Assembly: GCA_001789965.1 (NCBI GenBank)
Contig: MGBA01000001.1
Coordinates: forward strand, 62,001 to 126,000
DNA: 64,000 nt
From: Candidatus Roizmanbacteria bacterium RIFCSPLOWO2_02_FULL_40_13
GTDB lineage: Bacteria; Patescibacteriota; Microgenomatia; UBA1406; GWC2-37-13
Direction of reading: 5' to 3'
Shown: positions 8,043 to 16,394 of the stretch, one piece after another
How positions within the stretch are numbered: the first letter of the stretch is position 1
How the letters are laid out: every line of letters begins with the position of its first letter
The notes under the pieces: model-generated
What the model was told of the DNA's origin: nothing
Database searches by the model: none
The model's input: the letters and a program-made list of their open reading frames with translations, nothing else
Translations under genes and position numbers: made by a program

Positions 8043-8795
8043 ATGCATGAAGACAGAAGCATTAAAAATACCGGTAAGATACTTCTTTTAGTTTTAATCA
8101 CCCTTTTTCTTATAAAGGTTTTAAATCTCTCCTATCCTCTTTCAATCATAACATCAACGCGTTCTTCTGAACTGTCCGTCGTGGGTGAAGGAAAGATCGA
8201 AGCAACGCCCAACCTTGCCTATATAGATACAGGTATAAACGTAAATAATGCCGCAAGCGTCAATGAAGTTCAAAACAATCTCGACAAGGTAAATAACGCA
8301 GTTCTACAAGCCGTCCAAAAACTTGGAATTAAAAAGCAGGACATTTCTACATCCAATTATTCGATTAATCCAAGCTTTGCGTTTGAGGGCGGTGTCGATC
8401 GAATCTCAGGCTATAACGGAAACGTAACAATCACCGTTAAAGTGCGTGATACTCAGCAAGTATCAAAAGTACTCGAGGCTGTTACCAAAGCAGGAGCAAA
8501 TCAGGTACAGGGAGTGCGATTTGAAATAGCAAATCCCGATAAGTTAAGAGAGGAAGCGAGAAACAAAGCAATTCAGAACGCTAAAGAACAAGCCAAGCGT
8601 CTTGCAAAGACTTTGGGTATACGACTGGGGAAAGTGGTCAATATCGTCGAAGTGACAGCAGGTCAAGGTCCACAACCATTTATGGAAAGATACGCGGCAG
8701 ACGGAGTCGGGGGGATGGGTGGAGGCGGTCCACAAGTCGAACCCGGAACCCAAACGGTTTCTTCTACCGTTACGCTTTTCTTCGAGAAGAAGTAG
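8043..8795 (+). CDS. SIMPL (DUF541) domain protein, membrane anchored
   Basis: A 250-residue protein with an N-terminal membrane anchor (residues 12-35) and a SIMPL domain. The start of the domain is ELSVVGEGKIEATPNLAYID, the typical oscillating beta segment, with KLGIKKQDISTSNYSINP later. A Gly-rich stretch (GGMGGGGP) precedes the final strand. SIMPL proteins are envelope proteins of poorly known role, some linked to oxidative stress. It converges on cysS with no gap; the two stop codons are adjacent. Confidence 0.9.
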   Translation: MHEDRSIKNTGKILLLVLITLFLIKVLNLSYPLSIITSTRSSELSVVGEGKIEATPNLAYIDTGINVNNAASVNEVQNNLDKVNNAVLQAVQKLGIKKQDISTSNYSINPSFAFEGGVDRISGYNGNVTITVKVRDTQQVSKVLEAVTKAGANQVQGVRFEIANPDKLREEARNKAIQNAKEQAKRLAKTLGIRLGKVVNIVEVTAGQGPQPFMERYAADGVGGMGGGGPQVEPGTQTVSSTVTLFFEKK

Positions 8796-10199
8796 TTATT
8801 TTTTCTTAACTATAGTTCCTGAAGATGTGTCTTCTACTATAAAGCCTTGATCTTCGAGCTCTTTCCTATATTTATCCGACATCTCAAAGTTTTTTTCTTT
8901 CCGCGCCTCATTAATCTTTTCTTGTAATTCTAGAATGTTTTGAGGTAATTGTTCTTTTTTAACGTTTACTAATTCAAGTCCTAATACTTGATCGAAATCT
9001 AAAACGAGATCTAATTTATCCGGGGATGGAACGTTCGACTTAAGAAGTTCCCACATAATTGCAAGCGCCTGAGGTATCTGAAGGTCGGAAGATGTCGCGT
9101 CAACAAATCGCTTTCTAAAATCGTCAACTTTTGAAAGCTTATCTTCTGAAAGACTCGTACGTTCTTTTTGTTGGCGAAGCGCGGTGATTTGATCTTGAAG
9201 ATTTCGATAAGCAAGCTGCGCTGCTTGTACAGCTTCCCACGTAAAGTTCATTTGTTTTCGATAATGTGTTTGCAAAAAGAGCAGTCGAAGAGCCATTGAC
9301 TCGATTTTTTTCTTTGCAACGTCGTCAATCGTATAGAAATTATTTAAAGACTTGCTCATCTTTTGTCCGTCAACCAGTAAAAATTCATTGTGAAACCATA
9401 TCTTGACAAACGGTTTCCCAGTTGCTGCTTCTGATTGCGCAATTTCATTTTCATGGTGAACGGGTAAATGATCAATTCCTCCCGCATGAATATCAATCGT
9501 TTCTCCAAGATATTTCATACTCATTGCCGAACATTCGATATGCCAGCCGGGAAATCCTTCTCCCCATGGCGATTCCCATGACATCTCATGATCAGCAAAA
9601 CGTCCTTGCTTCTTAAACCATAAGGCAAAGTCTGAAGGACTCTTTTTTTCTGCATCTATATGGACTTCTTTTCTCGCCTGTTGTAGTTTTTCTGTAAGTT
9701 TTTGTCCTGAGAGTTTTCCATACGAAGAAAATTTACTGGTATCAAAATACACTGCTTCCTTTGTCTCATACGTAAATCCTTTTTCTTGAAGTTGCTGAAT
9801 GAGCGCGATCATGTCTTTAATATGATCTGTGGCTTTCACTAATTGTTTCGGAAGAAGCACATTGAGAGCCTTTAAACTTTTTTCAAAGAAATCGGCATAG
9901 AATTTGGCAACTTCCCATACTGTTTTACCACTTCCTTTTGCTTTTTTTTCAAGCTTATCTTCCCCACTGTCATCATCTCCCGTAAGATGACCAACATCGG
10001 TAATGTTCATGACATGCTTGACATTGAAATTTTGATACTCAAAACTCCTTCTTAGAAGGTCAATGTTAGTGTATGTACGCAGGTGTCCGATATGAGTATA
10101 GTCGTAGACTGTCGGTCCACACGCATACAAGGTTACTAAAGGAGGCTTAAGAGGTTTTAGTTCCTCTATCTTTCGCGAAAGAGAATTATATAGCTTCAT
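8796..10199 (-). CDS. cysS: Cysteinyl-tRNA synthetase
   Basis: A 467-residue class I synthetase. [18 protein letters not shown] holds the first zinc cysteine and the HIGH motif; [10 protein letters not shown] supplies another zinc ligand. KMSKSLNN is the KMSKS loop. A helical anticodon-binding region fills residues 310-467. Full length for the family. It lies downstream of tRNA-Pro on the same strand, with a 27-bp gap containing a possible TACAAT box, 9 nt from the start. Confidence 0.98.
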   Translation of the reverse strand: MKLYNSLSRKIEELKPLKPPLVTLYACGPTVYDYTHIGHLRTYTNIDLLRRSFEYQNFNVKHVMNITDVGHLTGDDDSGEDKLEKKAKGSGKTVWEVAKFYADFFEKSLKALNVLLPKQLVKATDHIKDMIALIQQLQEKGFTYETKEAVYFDTSKFSSYGKLSGQKLTEKLQQARKEVHIDAEKKSPSDFALWFKKQGRFADHEMSWESPWGEGFPGWHIECSAMSMKYLGETIDIHAGGIDHLPVHHENEIAQSEAATGKPFVKIWFHNEFLLVDGQKMSKSLNNFYTIDDVAKKKIESMALRLLFLQTHYRKQMNFTWEAVQAAQLAYRNLQDQITALRQQKERTSLSEDKLSKVDDFRKRFVDATSSDLQIPQALAIMWELLKSNVPSPDKLDLVLDFDQVLGLELVNVKKEQLPQNILELQEKINEARKEKNFEMSDKYRKELEDQGFIVEDTSSGTIVKKK

Positions 10200-10226
10200 A
10201 TTTCATACATTGTACTTATAAATCTG

Positions 10227-10298
10227 TCGGGGTGGGGGGAATTGAACCCCCTGCCACACGGTCCCGAACCGTGCATTCTACCGATGAACTACACCCCG
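10227..10298 (-). tRNA. tRNA-Pro (anticodon CGG)
   Basis: A 72-nt cloverleaf. The acceptor CGGGGTG pairs with CACCCCG, followed by discriminator A73. T8-A9 is present, the anticodon arm is CACGG-TTCGGGA-CCGTG (anticodon CGG, G37), and the T arm is GGGGG-TTCAATT-CCCCC. C1:G72 and A73 are proline identity elements. CCA is not encoded. The gene starts immediately after the stop codon of the Lys/Glu-rich ORF, so it is probably cut from a shared mRNA. Confidence 0.95.
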
Positions 10299-10826
10299 TC
10301 ATCCCTGTCCGCTCTGTGGCTTATATTCGGCGTGTTGCAGCCGCGCCTTCTTCTTGGGGGAAAAGATACTTCTTCGCTGCTTTCCTTTAGGAAGTGATGT
10401 TTCGTCTTGTTTCTTTCGTTCTTCCTCCTTTTTTTTCTTTTTTTGATCTTTTTCTTCTTCCTCTTTATTTTTCCGCTTTTCCTCTTTCTTCTTTTTTAAA
10501 TCGTACGCTTCTCGTTCTCCTTCTTTAACCATTTTGAACAATCGTTGTCTCGCTGCTTCCTCTTGTAGTTTGTCCTGATCATTATAATTATTTTTTAATT
10601 GCTCAAGATCGACAGGTGTGTGGTTTTTATTATTCTCAACTTCGCTTTTAACATTCTCATCTGTTTTATTATCAAGCGCTATATCATTCTCCTGATCGAG
10701 TGCTTGAAGCGGGTCAAACGTTGTTTGCACTGCTTTTCCTACTTGTTTTACCGTTGAAGTACCGGTATCTGAGACTTGCTCGAATGTATCGCCGATGAAA
10801 GTTTTTTTCTTAACCTTTGTTTTCAT
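10299..10826 (-). CDS. Hypothetical Lys/Glu-rich charged protein
   Basis: A 175-residue hydrophilic protein with no membrane segment. Residues 80-145 are almost only Lys, Glu, Asp, Gln and Arg and would form a single charged helix or coiled coil. The N-terminal 60 residues are more mixed. The start overlaps the stop of the DUF59 gene by 4 bp (ATGA) and the stop abuts tRNA-Pro. Composition-biased proteins give misleading similarity, so no function is assigned. Confidence 0.7.
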   Translation of the reverse strand: MKTKVKKKTFIGDTFEQVSDTGTSTVKQVGKAVQTTFDPLQALDQENDIALDNKTDENVKSEVENNKNHTPVDLEQLKNNYNDQDKLQEEAARQRLFKMVKEGEREAYDLKKKKEEKRKNKEEEEKDQKKKKKEEERKKQDETSLPKGKQRRSIFSPKKKARLQHAEYKPQSGQG

Positions 10827-11122
10827 AGTCCAAGCATGGCCTTTGCTTTTTCAGACATTTTTTCAAAACTCCAGGGAGGATCAAATGTGAGCTTGATAGT
10901 AACGTCTGTTGGTCCGAGCGGTTTTAGTTTGCTTAGAATATCCTTTTCAATTACGGGAAAAAGAGGACATCCCAACGTCGTCAACGTCATTTTTATGTTT
11001 ACTTTTTTTTCTTGAATCGTGACGTCATATACCAGTCCAAGATCCACTATGGAGATGTTCATTTCAGGATCATATACTTCCAAAAGCTTTTCTCGGACGT
11101 TTTTTTCGTTTAACTTTGGCAT
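10823..11122 (-). CDS. DUF59/MIP18 family iron-sulfur assembly protein
   Basis: A 99-residue protein of the SufT/PaaD/MIP18 family, which helps mature or repair Fe-S proteins. It shows VREKLLEVYDPEMNISIVDL, GLVYDV and TLTTLGCPLFP, with the conserved family Cys. The C-terminal LTFDPPW motif is also typical. An upstream in-frame extension exists, but the ATG at 11122 is preferred: TATACT lies 6 nt before it and the family begins here. It is divergent from RNase J. Confidence 0.9.
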   Translation of the reverse strand: MPKLNEKNVREKLLEVYDPEMNISIVDLGLVYDVTIQEKKVNIKMTLTTLGCPLFPVIEKDILSKLKPLGPTDVTIKLTFDPPWSFEKMSEKAKAMLGL

Positions 11123-11179
11123 CTCTATAGTATACCTCAATACAGGTCCTCTGGACTTTACATAACACACATCAAGATT

Positions 11180-11185
11180 TACACT
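11180..11185 (+). promoter_or_regulatory. -10 box of RNase J gene
   Basis: TACACT with a 7-nt gap to the ATG at 11193. The divergent DUF59 gene has its own TATACT 6 nt from its ATG, so both genes look leaderless. Confidence 0.45.
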
Positions 11186-11192
11186 ATAGTAT

Positions 11193-12863
11193 ATGGCCTC
11201 TTTTAGACTTCGGTTTGTTCCACTTGGTGGAGTTGTGGGAGTTACAAAAAACATGTATCTCTACGAACTCTATGAAGATCAAAAGCTTCTCGACATACTC
11301 ATCGTTGATTGCGGAATAGGGTTTCCTCAGGATAAAGCGCTTGGGGTAGATTTTGTTATTCCTGATATCTCATATCTTCAGGATAAAAAAGACAAAATCC
11401 GTGCCGTACTCCTTAGTCATGGTCATGAGGATCATATCTCAGCACTGCCCTATCATTACGACGCGCTTGGAAAGCCTGCGATCTATACAAGCAAGTTAAC
11501 CGCTGCCTTTGTTAATAATAAATTCAAGGAAACTGAAAGAAGGGTTCAGGTAAATCAGGTTGATTATGACCACGAATATCAATTTGGACAATTCAAGGTT
11601 CAGTTTATTCACCTTACACATTCAATACCGGATACCATGCATATTTTCATAAAGACGCCGGTAGGAAATATTTATCACGGACCTGACTTTAAATTTGATC
11701 TCACTCCACCATACGGTAAGCCCCCTGATTTCTATAAAATTCTCAATCTTTCCCATGAAGGAGTTCTTTGTCTCATGTCAGATTGTCTCGGAGTAGATCG
11801 ACCCGGAGCAACCCCGTCCGAAAGCATTGTAGGACAGACATTTGAAGACGTTATGCGTACTACAAAAGGAAAATTCATCATGAGTACGTTCTCCTCAAAT
11901 ATCTCCCGTATCCGTCAATGTGTAGAGGCTGCTGTTAAGTTTAACCGCAAGATTGTTTTTATGGGTCGTTCCATGAGAGACAACACCAAACTTGCCCAGC
12001 AAATCGGCTACCTTCCTATCCCTCAACCTCTAATGGTGAAGGAGGAGCAAGTGATGAGGATTCCACCCAATAAAGTATGTCTTATTGTCGCCGGATCTCA
12101 AGGACAATATAACTCAGCCCTTGCGAAACTTGCAACCAATCAAAATAAAAACATCAAAATCAAACAGGGTGATAAAATTATATTTTCCTCGGATCCTGTG
12201 CCGGGAAATGAGAACGAAGTATACAGCGTCATAGAAGAGATAATCAGAACAGGAGCAGAAGTAGTATATCCCGATCTTCAAGACCAACTTCATGCTTCAG
12301 GACATGGTAACCAAGAAGACATAAAACTTCTCATACGGTTTACTAATCCAAAATATTTTATCCCTATAGGAGGGACCATACGGCACCAACAAGGATATCA
12401 GCGGCTTGCGGTAGAACTCGGACATCCGAAGGAGTCGGTTTATCTTTTAGATGAAGGCAACACAGTAATATTTGAAAAAAATACCGCGCGGATTGGTACA
12501 ACTGTTGAAACTAAAAATGTATATGTCGACGCTTATGGTATCGGGGACGTTGGGAATGTTGTTCTTCGCGATAGAAAGACATTGTCAACCGATGGAATTG
12601 TCTTTGCCACTTTGATCTTAGACTCCAAGGTTCAGATGATTATGCCGACAAAATTTGCAACGCGTGGGTTTGTGTTTGAAAAAGGAGAAGAAGTTCTCTT
12701 CAAGGGAGCGGAAAACCTTATTGCTTCTGTTTTGAAACCAAAATCCGGAAAGACTATTAATCCAAACAGCATTAAAAAAGAAGTTGCCGATCGACTTGAA
12801 GCATTCTTTTTTCAGGAAAAAGGACGAAAACCATTAATAATGGTTGAAATCCTACAGATATGA
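11193..12863 (+). CDS. rnj: Ribonuclease J
   Basis: A 556-residue metallo-beta-lactamase/beta-CASP ribonuclease for mRNA decay and rRNA maturation, with endonuclease and 5' exonuclease activity. The metal site HGHEDH is at residues 76-81. Further His/Asp ligands are in HLTHSIPD, YHGPDFKFD and the late HASGHGNQED segment. A C-terminal domain follows from about residue 450. The 3' end overlaps recR by 4 bp. This is the main mRNA-decay nuclease seen here; no RNase E or RNase Y is in the window. Confidence 0.96.
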   Translation: MASFRLRFVPLGGVVGVTKNMYLYELYEDQKLLDILIVDCGIGFPQDKALGVDFVIPDISYLQDKKDKIRAVLLSHGHEDHISALPYHYDALGKPAIYTSKLTAAFVNNKFKETERRVQVNQVDYDHEYQFGQFKVQFIHLTHSIPDTMHIFIKTPVGNIYHGPDFKFDLTPPYGKPPDFYKILNLSHEGVLCLMSDCLGVDRPGATPSESIVGQTFEDVMRTTKGKFIMSTFSSNISRIRQCVEAAVKFNRKIVFMGRSMRDNTKLAQQIGYLPIPQPLMVKEEQVMRIPPNKVCLIVAGSQGQYNSALAKLATNQNKNIKIKQGDKIIFSSDPVPGNENEVYSVIEEIIRTGAEVVYPDLQDQLHASGHGNQEDIKLLIRFTNPKYFIPIGGTIRHQQGYQRLAVELGHPKESVYLLDEGNTVIFEKNTARIGTTVETKNVYVDAYGIGDVGNVVLRDRKTLSTDGIVFATLILDSKVQMIMPTKFATRGFVFEKGEEVLFKGAENLIASVLKPKSGKTINPNSIKKEVADRLEAFFFQEKGRKPLIMVEILQI

Positions 12864-13480
12864 GCTCATTGCCTAATAATCTCAAACAAATAGCGTTTTT
12901 CTTACAGCGTCTTCCGGGAATCGGCGAGAAGACTGCAAATCGGTTGGCTTTTTATTTCCTGAGAATTCCTCAGGACGATCTTGAAGAATTTGCACAAAAC
13001 GTACAAGAACTAAAAGAAAAAACAAAAATGTGCAAAATTTGCTTGAATCTGACAGAAGAGGAAATCTGCGCTGTATGCGACAATGATAACCGTGAAAAAA
13101 CAACAATCACGGTAGTAGAAGACGTATTGGATTTATTATCCTTTGAAACAGGAAATATTTACACAGGGGTATATCACGTACTCCATGGAAAGATCGACCC
13201 TCTTAATCATGTAGGACCCGAAGACATACACGTAAAAGAACTCCTGCGGCGCTTAGAGAACGAAAGCAAGGTAAAAGAGGTTATTCTTGCGACAAACCTC
13301 GATATGGAAGGAGAGGCAACGGCAATGTATATAAAGAACAGGATTCACGACGTGCACGAAAAGACAAAAAAAAGCTTTAAAGTTACAAGGCTTGCATATG
13401 GATTACCCATGGGAGCAAATCTGGAGTATGCCGACTACATGACGTTGAAAAGAGCAATAGAAGGAAGAAACGAATACTAA
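12860..13480 (+). CDS. recR: Recombination mediator RecR
   Basis: A 206-residue protein that loads RecA at gaps together with RecO/RecF. A helix-hairpin-helix (LPGIGEKTANRLAFYFL) is followed by a four-cysteine zinc finger (C58, C61, C70, C73). The Toprim domain begins VVEDVLDLLSFE and includes ATNLDMEGEATA. The ending TLKRAIEGRNEY is typical. It starts inside the RNase J stop (ATGA) and converges on prs with a 5-bp gap. Confidence 0.97.
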   Translation: MSSLPNNLKQIAFFLQRLPGIGEKTANRLAFYFLRIPQDDLEEFAQNVQELKEKTKMCKICLNLTEEEICAVCDNDNREKTTITVVEDVLDLLSFETGNIYTGVYHVLHGKIDPLNHVGPEDIHVKELLRRLENESKVKEVILATNLDMEGEATAMYIKNRIHDVHEKTKKSFKVTRLAYGLPMGANLEYADYMTLKRAIEGRNEY

Positions 13481-13485
13481 ACTTT

Positions 13486-14418
13486 TTATTTAAGTTCTTT
13501 TAATTCTCCCGCGATCAGTGGCGCAATAGACACTACTTTCAATTTATCAAACTTTTTAGATGGATCGAGATTAATAGTGTCAGTAGTAAAGAAAGCTTGA
13601 AGAGCAGACTGTTGAATTTTTTTTGGAGCTTTCTTAGAAAAATCAGGATGAACGATCACAGCCAAAACGCTTTTCGCTCCTTTTTTCAAGCAAAGGCTAG
13701 CTGCATTCAAAAGAGTTCCTCCTGATGTTACTATGTCATCAACAAGTATTACTGTTTTCCCCAAAACCTCTCCGTGTAGGTCAACAGTATGGCTTTTATG
13801 TATATTTTCAAGATCTCTTTTTTTTTCAACTACCACTAGCGAGAAATTATCATTTCCAAAAAAAGCTTCTCCAAAAATTCTCGCCCGTTCTACTCCTCCC
13901 TGATCCGGTGATGCTACCACTATATTCTCTTTGTGCACTTTCCTTTTAGTAAGGTAATCTTTTACGCTGGTTGCAAGAGACGGAAGAGCTGACAGATTAT
14001 GAAAGGGAATAGAAAAAATTCCACCGGTTCCCTCATCGTGAATATCAAAGGCACAAATTTCATCAAAGCCTACTGTTTCAAGAAATCGGATAACTACGTT
14101 GACCGACACCGCTTCTCCCTCCCTATGTTGAATATTTTGACGTGCATAGCCAAAATACGGGATAACGCCTATTATTTTTTTCGCCTCTCCACGTTTCAAA
14201 CCATCACAATAAAAGAAAAGTTCCATTAAACTCGAATTGGTAGGATTCGAAGTGGTCTGAATTATCACACAGGCCTGATCTGTCACATCATCGAGGATGC
14301 GCACTCTCACTTCTGAATTATCAAAGTTTTTCACCTCTGTTTTACTCAAAGGAATTTTAAGAAGATCCGAAACCTTTTTGGTTAATGATGGATTAGAAGT
14401 TCCAGAAAAGAGCTTCAT
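13486..14418 (-). CDS. prs: Ribose-phosphate pyrophosphokinase
   Basis: A 310-residue enzyme making PRPP from ribose-5-phosphate and ATP. It shows VIPYFGYARQ with the flexible ATP loop, SPDQGGVERARIF, and the PRPP loop VILVDDIVTSGGTL. Length and motif order are normal for class I Prs. It is the last gene of the rpsU-ybeY-dnaX-ybaB-prs run. PRPP supply fits a nucleotide-salvaging, host-dependent cell. Confidence 0.96.
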   Translation of the reverse strand: MKLFSGTSNPSLTKKVSDLLKIPLSKTEVKNFDNSEVRVRILDDVTDQACVIIQTTSNPTNSSLMELFFYCDGLKRGEAKKIIGVIPYFGYARQNIQHREGEAVSVNVVIRFLETVGFDEICAFDIHDEGTGGIFSIPFHNLSALPSLATSVKDYLTKRKVHKENIVVASPDQGGVERARIFGEAFFGNDNFSLVVVEKKRDLENIHKSHTVDLHGEVLGKTVILVDDIVTSGGTLLNAASLCLKKGAKSVLAVIVHPDFSKKAPKKIQQSALQAFFTTDTINLDPSKKFDKLKVVSIAPLIAGELKELK

Positions 14419-14431
14419 TCAGTTTTTAAAT

Positions 14432-14683
14432 TTATTCCTGTTCACGAGACATCTCTATCAGTTTTTTCGCTGCGAGTTCTTGTGTCTTTTTAACAGCTTC
14501 GTTTATCGCTTCGGTTATACGTGGCTCAAGAATATCGTCTACCGTGATTTCTTTGATCTGCTGATCTCCTTGGACGACAACTCTCACTCCATTTTTTTCA
14601 ACAACGACCTCTTCTTTTTGCAGTTCTTTCTGCATCCGTTGTAGGCGTTGGATATCACCAAAGTTCTTAAATGGATTAAACAT
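14432..14683 (-). CDS. ybaB: YbaB/EbfC nucleoid-associated protein
   Basis: An 83-residue dimeric DNA-binding protein. It starts MFNPFKNFGDIQRLQRMQKE, followed by the EKNGVRVVVQGDQQIKEITV sheet and a C-terminal helix. A longer in-frame ORF reaches back into dnaX, but the ATG at 14683 gives the family N-terminus and a 16-bp gap after dnaX. The dnaX-ybaB order is the classical one in bacteria. Confidence 0.93.
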   Translation of the reverse strand: MFNPFKNFGDIQRLQRMQKELQKEEVVVEKNGVRVVVQGDQQIKEITVDDILEPRITEAINEAVKKTQELAAKKLIEMSREQE

Positions 14684-14699
14684 ATAGTTTGCGTAACTT

Positions 14700-15749
14700 T
14701 TAATTCTTCCTACTATTATAAAAATCAACTACCGCAATCTCAAGCGGGATAATTTCAACCGGCGTATTCTTGAGATTATTATATGCTTCCTGAAATAATT
14801 TTATTAGCCGTGAAAGCTCAATCAACGAAAAGTTTACATTCAACGGTTCCCTCTCCTCTTTGCGGATGCCGTTTTTTGCAAGTAAAAGTATACGAAGTTC
14901 TTCAAGAATTTGTTCGATCAGATATTTTACGTTGCCTCCTGCAGTTGAAAATTCCTCTATCCACGTGAGTGTTTCCTTCAAGTCTTTTTTGTGAAGTACC
15001 TCCAAAAGATGCTCTTTTCCTAAAATTCCAAGATATGTTTCCCCTTCCTTAAAGGTTAGCTTTTTTTGTATGACCAACTCTTCGAGTAATTTTGCCGCAT
15101 CCCGAAATGACTCCTCGGAATTATTTGCAATGAGTTCCAAAAGCTTTGGTTCAATCTCAAGGTTTTCTGCTTTCGATACCCGCTTAAGCATTTTTACAAC
15201 GTCGTCTTTTTTTGCTTTTTTAAAGTTGATAATCACGCAACGTGATTGAATTGTTTTTGGCACTTTTTCCATGTTCGTTGTCGCGAGGATAAAAATAACG
15301 GTCTCGGGTGGTTCTTCGAGCGTCTTCAGAAGAGCATTAAAGGCGTCGTTTGTAATCATATGAGCCTCGTCTATGATAAACACACGGTAATCGCAGTGCA
15401 TAGGAAGCAGAGAGGATTCTTTTATGAGGGCTCGGACTTCATCGATACCCCTATGTGAAGCTGCATCCATTTCCACGACATCAGAGGAGGAGCTTTTATC
15501 AATGCTGTGGCAGTTTTTACATGTATTGCACGGCTCAACCGATGTTCCTTTCCCGGCAAATGAATTTTCCAGACAATTAATGGATTTTGCAAAAATTCGT
15601 GCGGCAGAAGTTTTTCCGGTTCCTTTTTGTCCGACAAAAAGGAATGCATGAGGAAGCTTTTTGGATTTCAGGATTGACTCTATTGTCTTTTGGACATTGG
15701 AATTATCAATTTCTTCTAATTTGTTTGGACGGTATGTAAGATAAAACAT
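14700..15749 (-). CDS. dnaX: DNA polymerase III subunit gamma (short DnaX)
   Basis: A 349-residue clamp-loader ATPase. Walker A is GQKGTGKTS (40-48), zinc cysteines include C74, C77 and C80, Walker B is VFIIDEAHM, and the SRC motif is TIQSRC. Domains I-III are present, but the tau C-terminal region that binds DnaB and the polymerase is absent, so only a gamma-like product is encoded. It begins right after the ybeY stop. The paired delta-prime-like subunit is at 48008-48667. Confidence 0.95.
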   Translation of the reverse strand: MFYLTYRPNKLEEIDNSNVQKTIESILKSKKLPHAFLFVGQKGTGKTSAARIFAKSINCLENSFAGKGTSVEPCNTCKNCHSIDKSSSSDVVEMDAASHRGIDEVRALIKESSLLPMHCDYRVFIIDEAHMITNDAFNALLKTLEEPPETVIFILATTNMEKVPKTIQSRCVIINFKKAKKDDVVKMLKRVSKAENLEIEPKLLELIANNSEESFRDAAKLLEELVIQKKLTFKEGETYLGILGKEHLLEVLHKKDLKETLTWIEEFSTAGGNVKYLIEQILEELRILLLAKNGIRKEEREPLNVNFSLIELSRLIKLFQEAYNNLKNTPVEIIPLEIAVVDFYNSRKN

Positions 15750-15750
15750 A

Positions 15751-16098
15751 TTACTTCAGCAGGTTATTTATACCATGTTCGATGAGTTGGAGAATGGTTA
15801 CATCAACTTTTTTGTTTTTCTGTGCGGCAAGAAGGACTGCCTGTGGATAGCAGATGAATATTTCGCCTAAAAGTTTTTTTTCTTCAATCTCCTCTTTATA
15901 GGGAAAAGCCAAGACCGGCAGGGCGACATCTTCCTTTTTATAGGTTGCGCTCACCCGCTTCATCTTTTTTTTCCCCACGAAAACTATATTGATGGAATTG
16001 CTGAGATTCACACCTTTGCCAAGAAGGAGATTTGCTACAGAGGTTCTTAGTTGCTTGCGATTCAATGTATATCGTGAGGTAGAAACGATTTGAATCAT
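15751..16098 (-). CDS. ybeY: YbeY-like protein truncated before the metal site
   Basis: A 115-residue protein resembling the rRNA-processing endoribonuclease YbeY: VLAFPY and LLGEIFICYPQAVLLAAQ match the family core. YbeY normally ends with HGxLHLLGYDH plus 25-30 residues, whose three His bind zinc. Here the protein stops at HGINNLLK: only the first His remains. The next gene, dnaX, starts 2 bp later, so no out-of-frame remainder exists. It is thus probably inactive as a nuclease or retains only a ribosome-binding role. Its start overlaps the rpsU stop. Confidence 0.85.
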   Translation of the reverse strand: MIQIVSTSRYTLNRKQLRTSVANLLLGKGVNLSNSINIVFVGKKKMKRVSATYKKEDVALPVLAFPYKEEIEEKKLLGEIFICYPQAVLLAAQKNKKVDVTILQLIEHGINNLLK

Positions 16099-16289
16099 GC
16101 CCTAGAACGAGAATAAATTCTAGCTTTGTTTTTTATTCTTTCTTTTTCCCGCTCTTTCTTAAGCAGAGAAGGTTTTTTATAGAACAACTTTTTTCTTACT
16201 TCGTCAACGACATTTTCCTCCACAAACATGCGGCTGAATTTGCGCAGAAGTACATCTTTACTTTCGCCTTGTTTTTTCGTAATAATCAT
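16095..16289 (-). CDS. rpsU: Ribosomal protein bS21
   Basis: A 64-residue basic protein with VLLRKFSRMFVEENVVDEVR followed by KKPSLLKKEREKERIKNKAR, the bS21 pattern. A real Shine-Dalgarno-like GAGAGGTG sits 6-13 nt before the ATG, unlike the many leaderless starts nearby. It heads the operon with ybeY, dnaX, ybaB and prs. Confidence 0.93.
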   Translation of the reverse strand: MIITKKQGESKDVLLRKFSRMFVEENVVDEVRKKLFYKKPSLLKKEREKERIKNKARIYSRSRA

Positions 16290-16394
16290 ACTTACACCTC
16301 TCTTTCATGGTCCAACTAACTGTTATTACGCTATAAACGAATAGTGAGCGTTGAAGACCCATTCTTCGCGTACGTAAAGTTGGGTATATATATT
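16290..16394 (-). promoter_or_regulatory. rpsU leader region with hairpin
   Basis: A 105-bp gap. On the minus strand an AT-rich TAGAATATATATA could serve as -10. It is followed by ACCCA...TGGGT enclosing CTTTACGTACGCGAAG, which folds as a hairpin. The gap ends with the GAGAGGTG ribosome-binding site. This suggests a structured leader of about 85 nt; promoter assignment is weak. Confidence 0.35.

Noticed and set aside
14297-14644. 115-residue plus-strand ORF
   Set aside because: Antisense to prs and ybaB; Phe-rich composition is typical of the reverse of Lys/Glu-rich genes.
15751-15800. Frameshift as the explanation for short YbeY
   Set aside because: All frames after HGINNLLK run straight into the dnaX start; no GYDH-like sequence is found.
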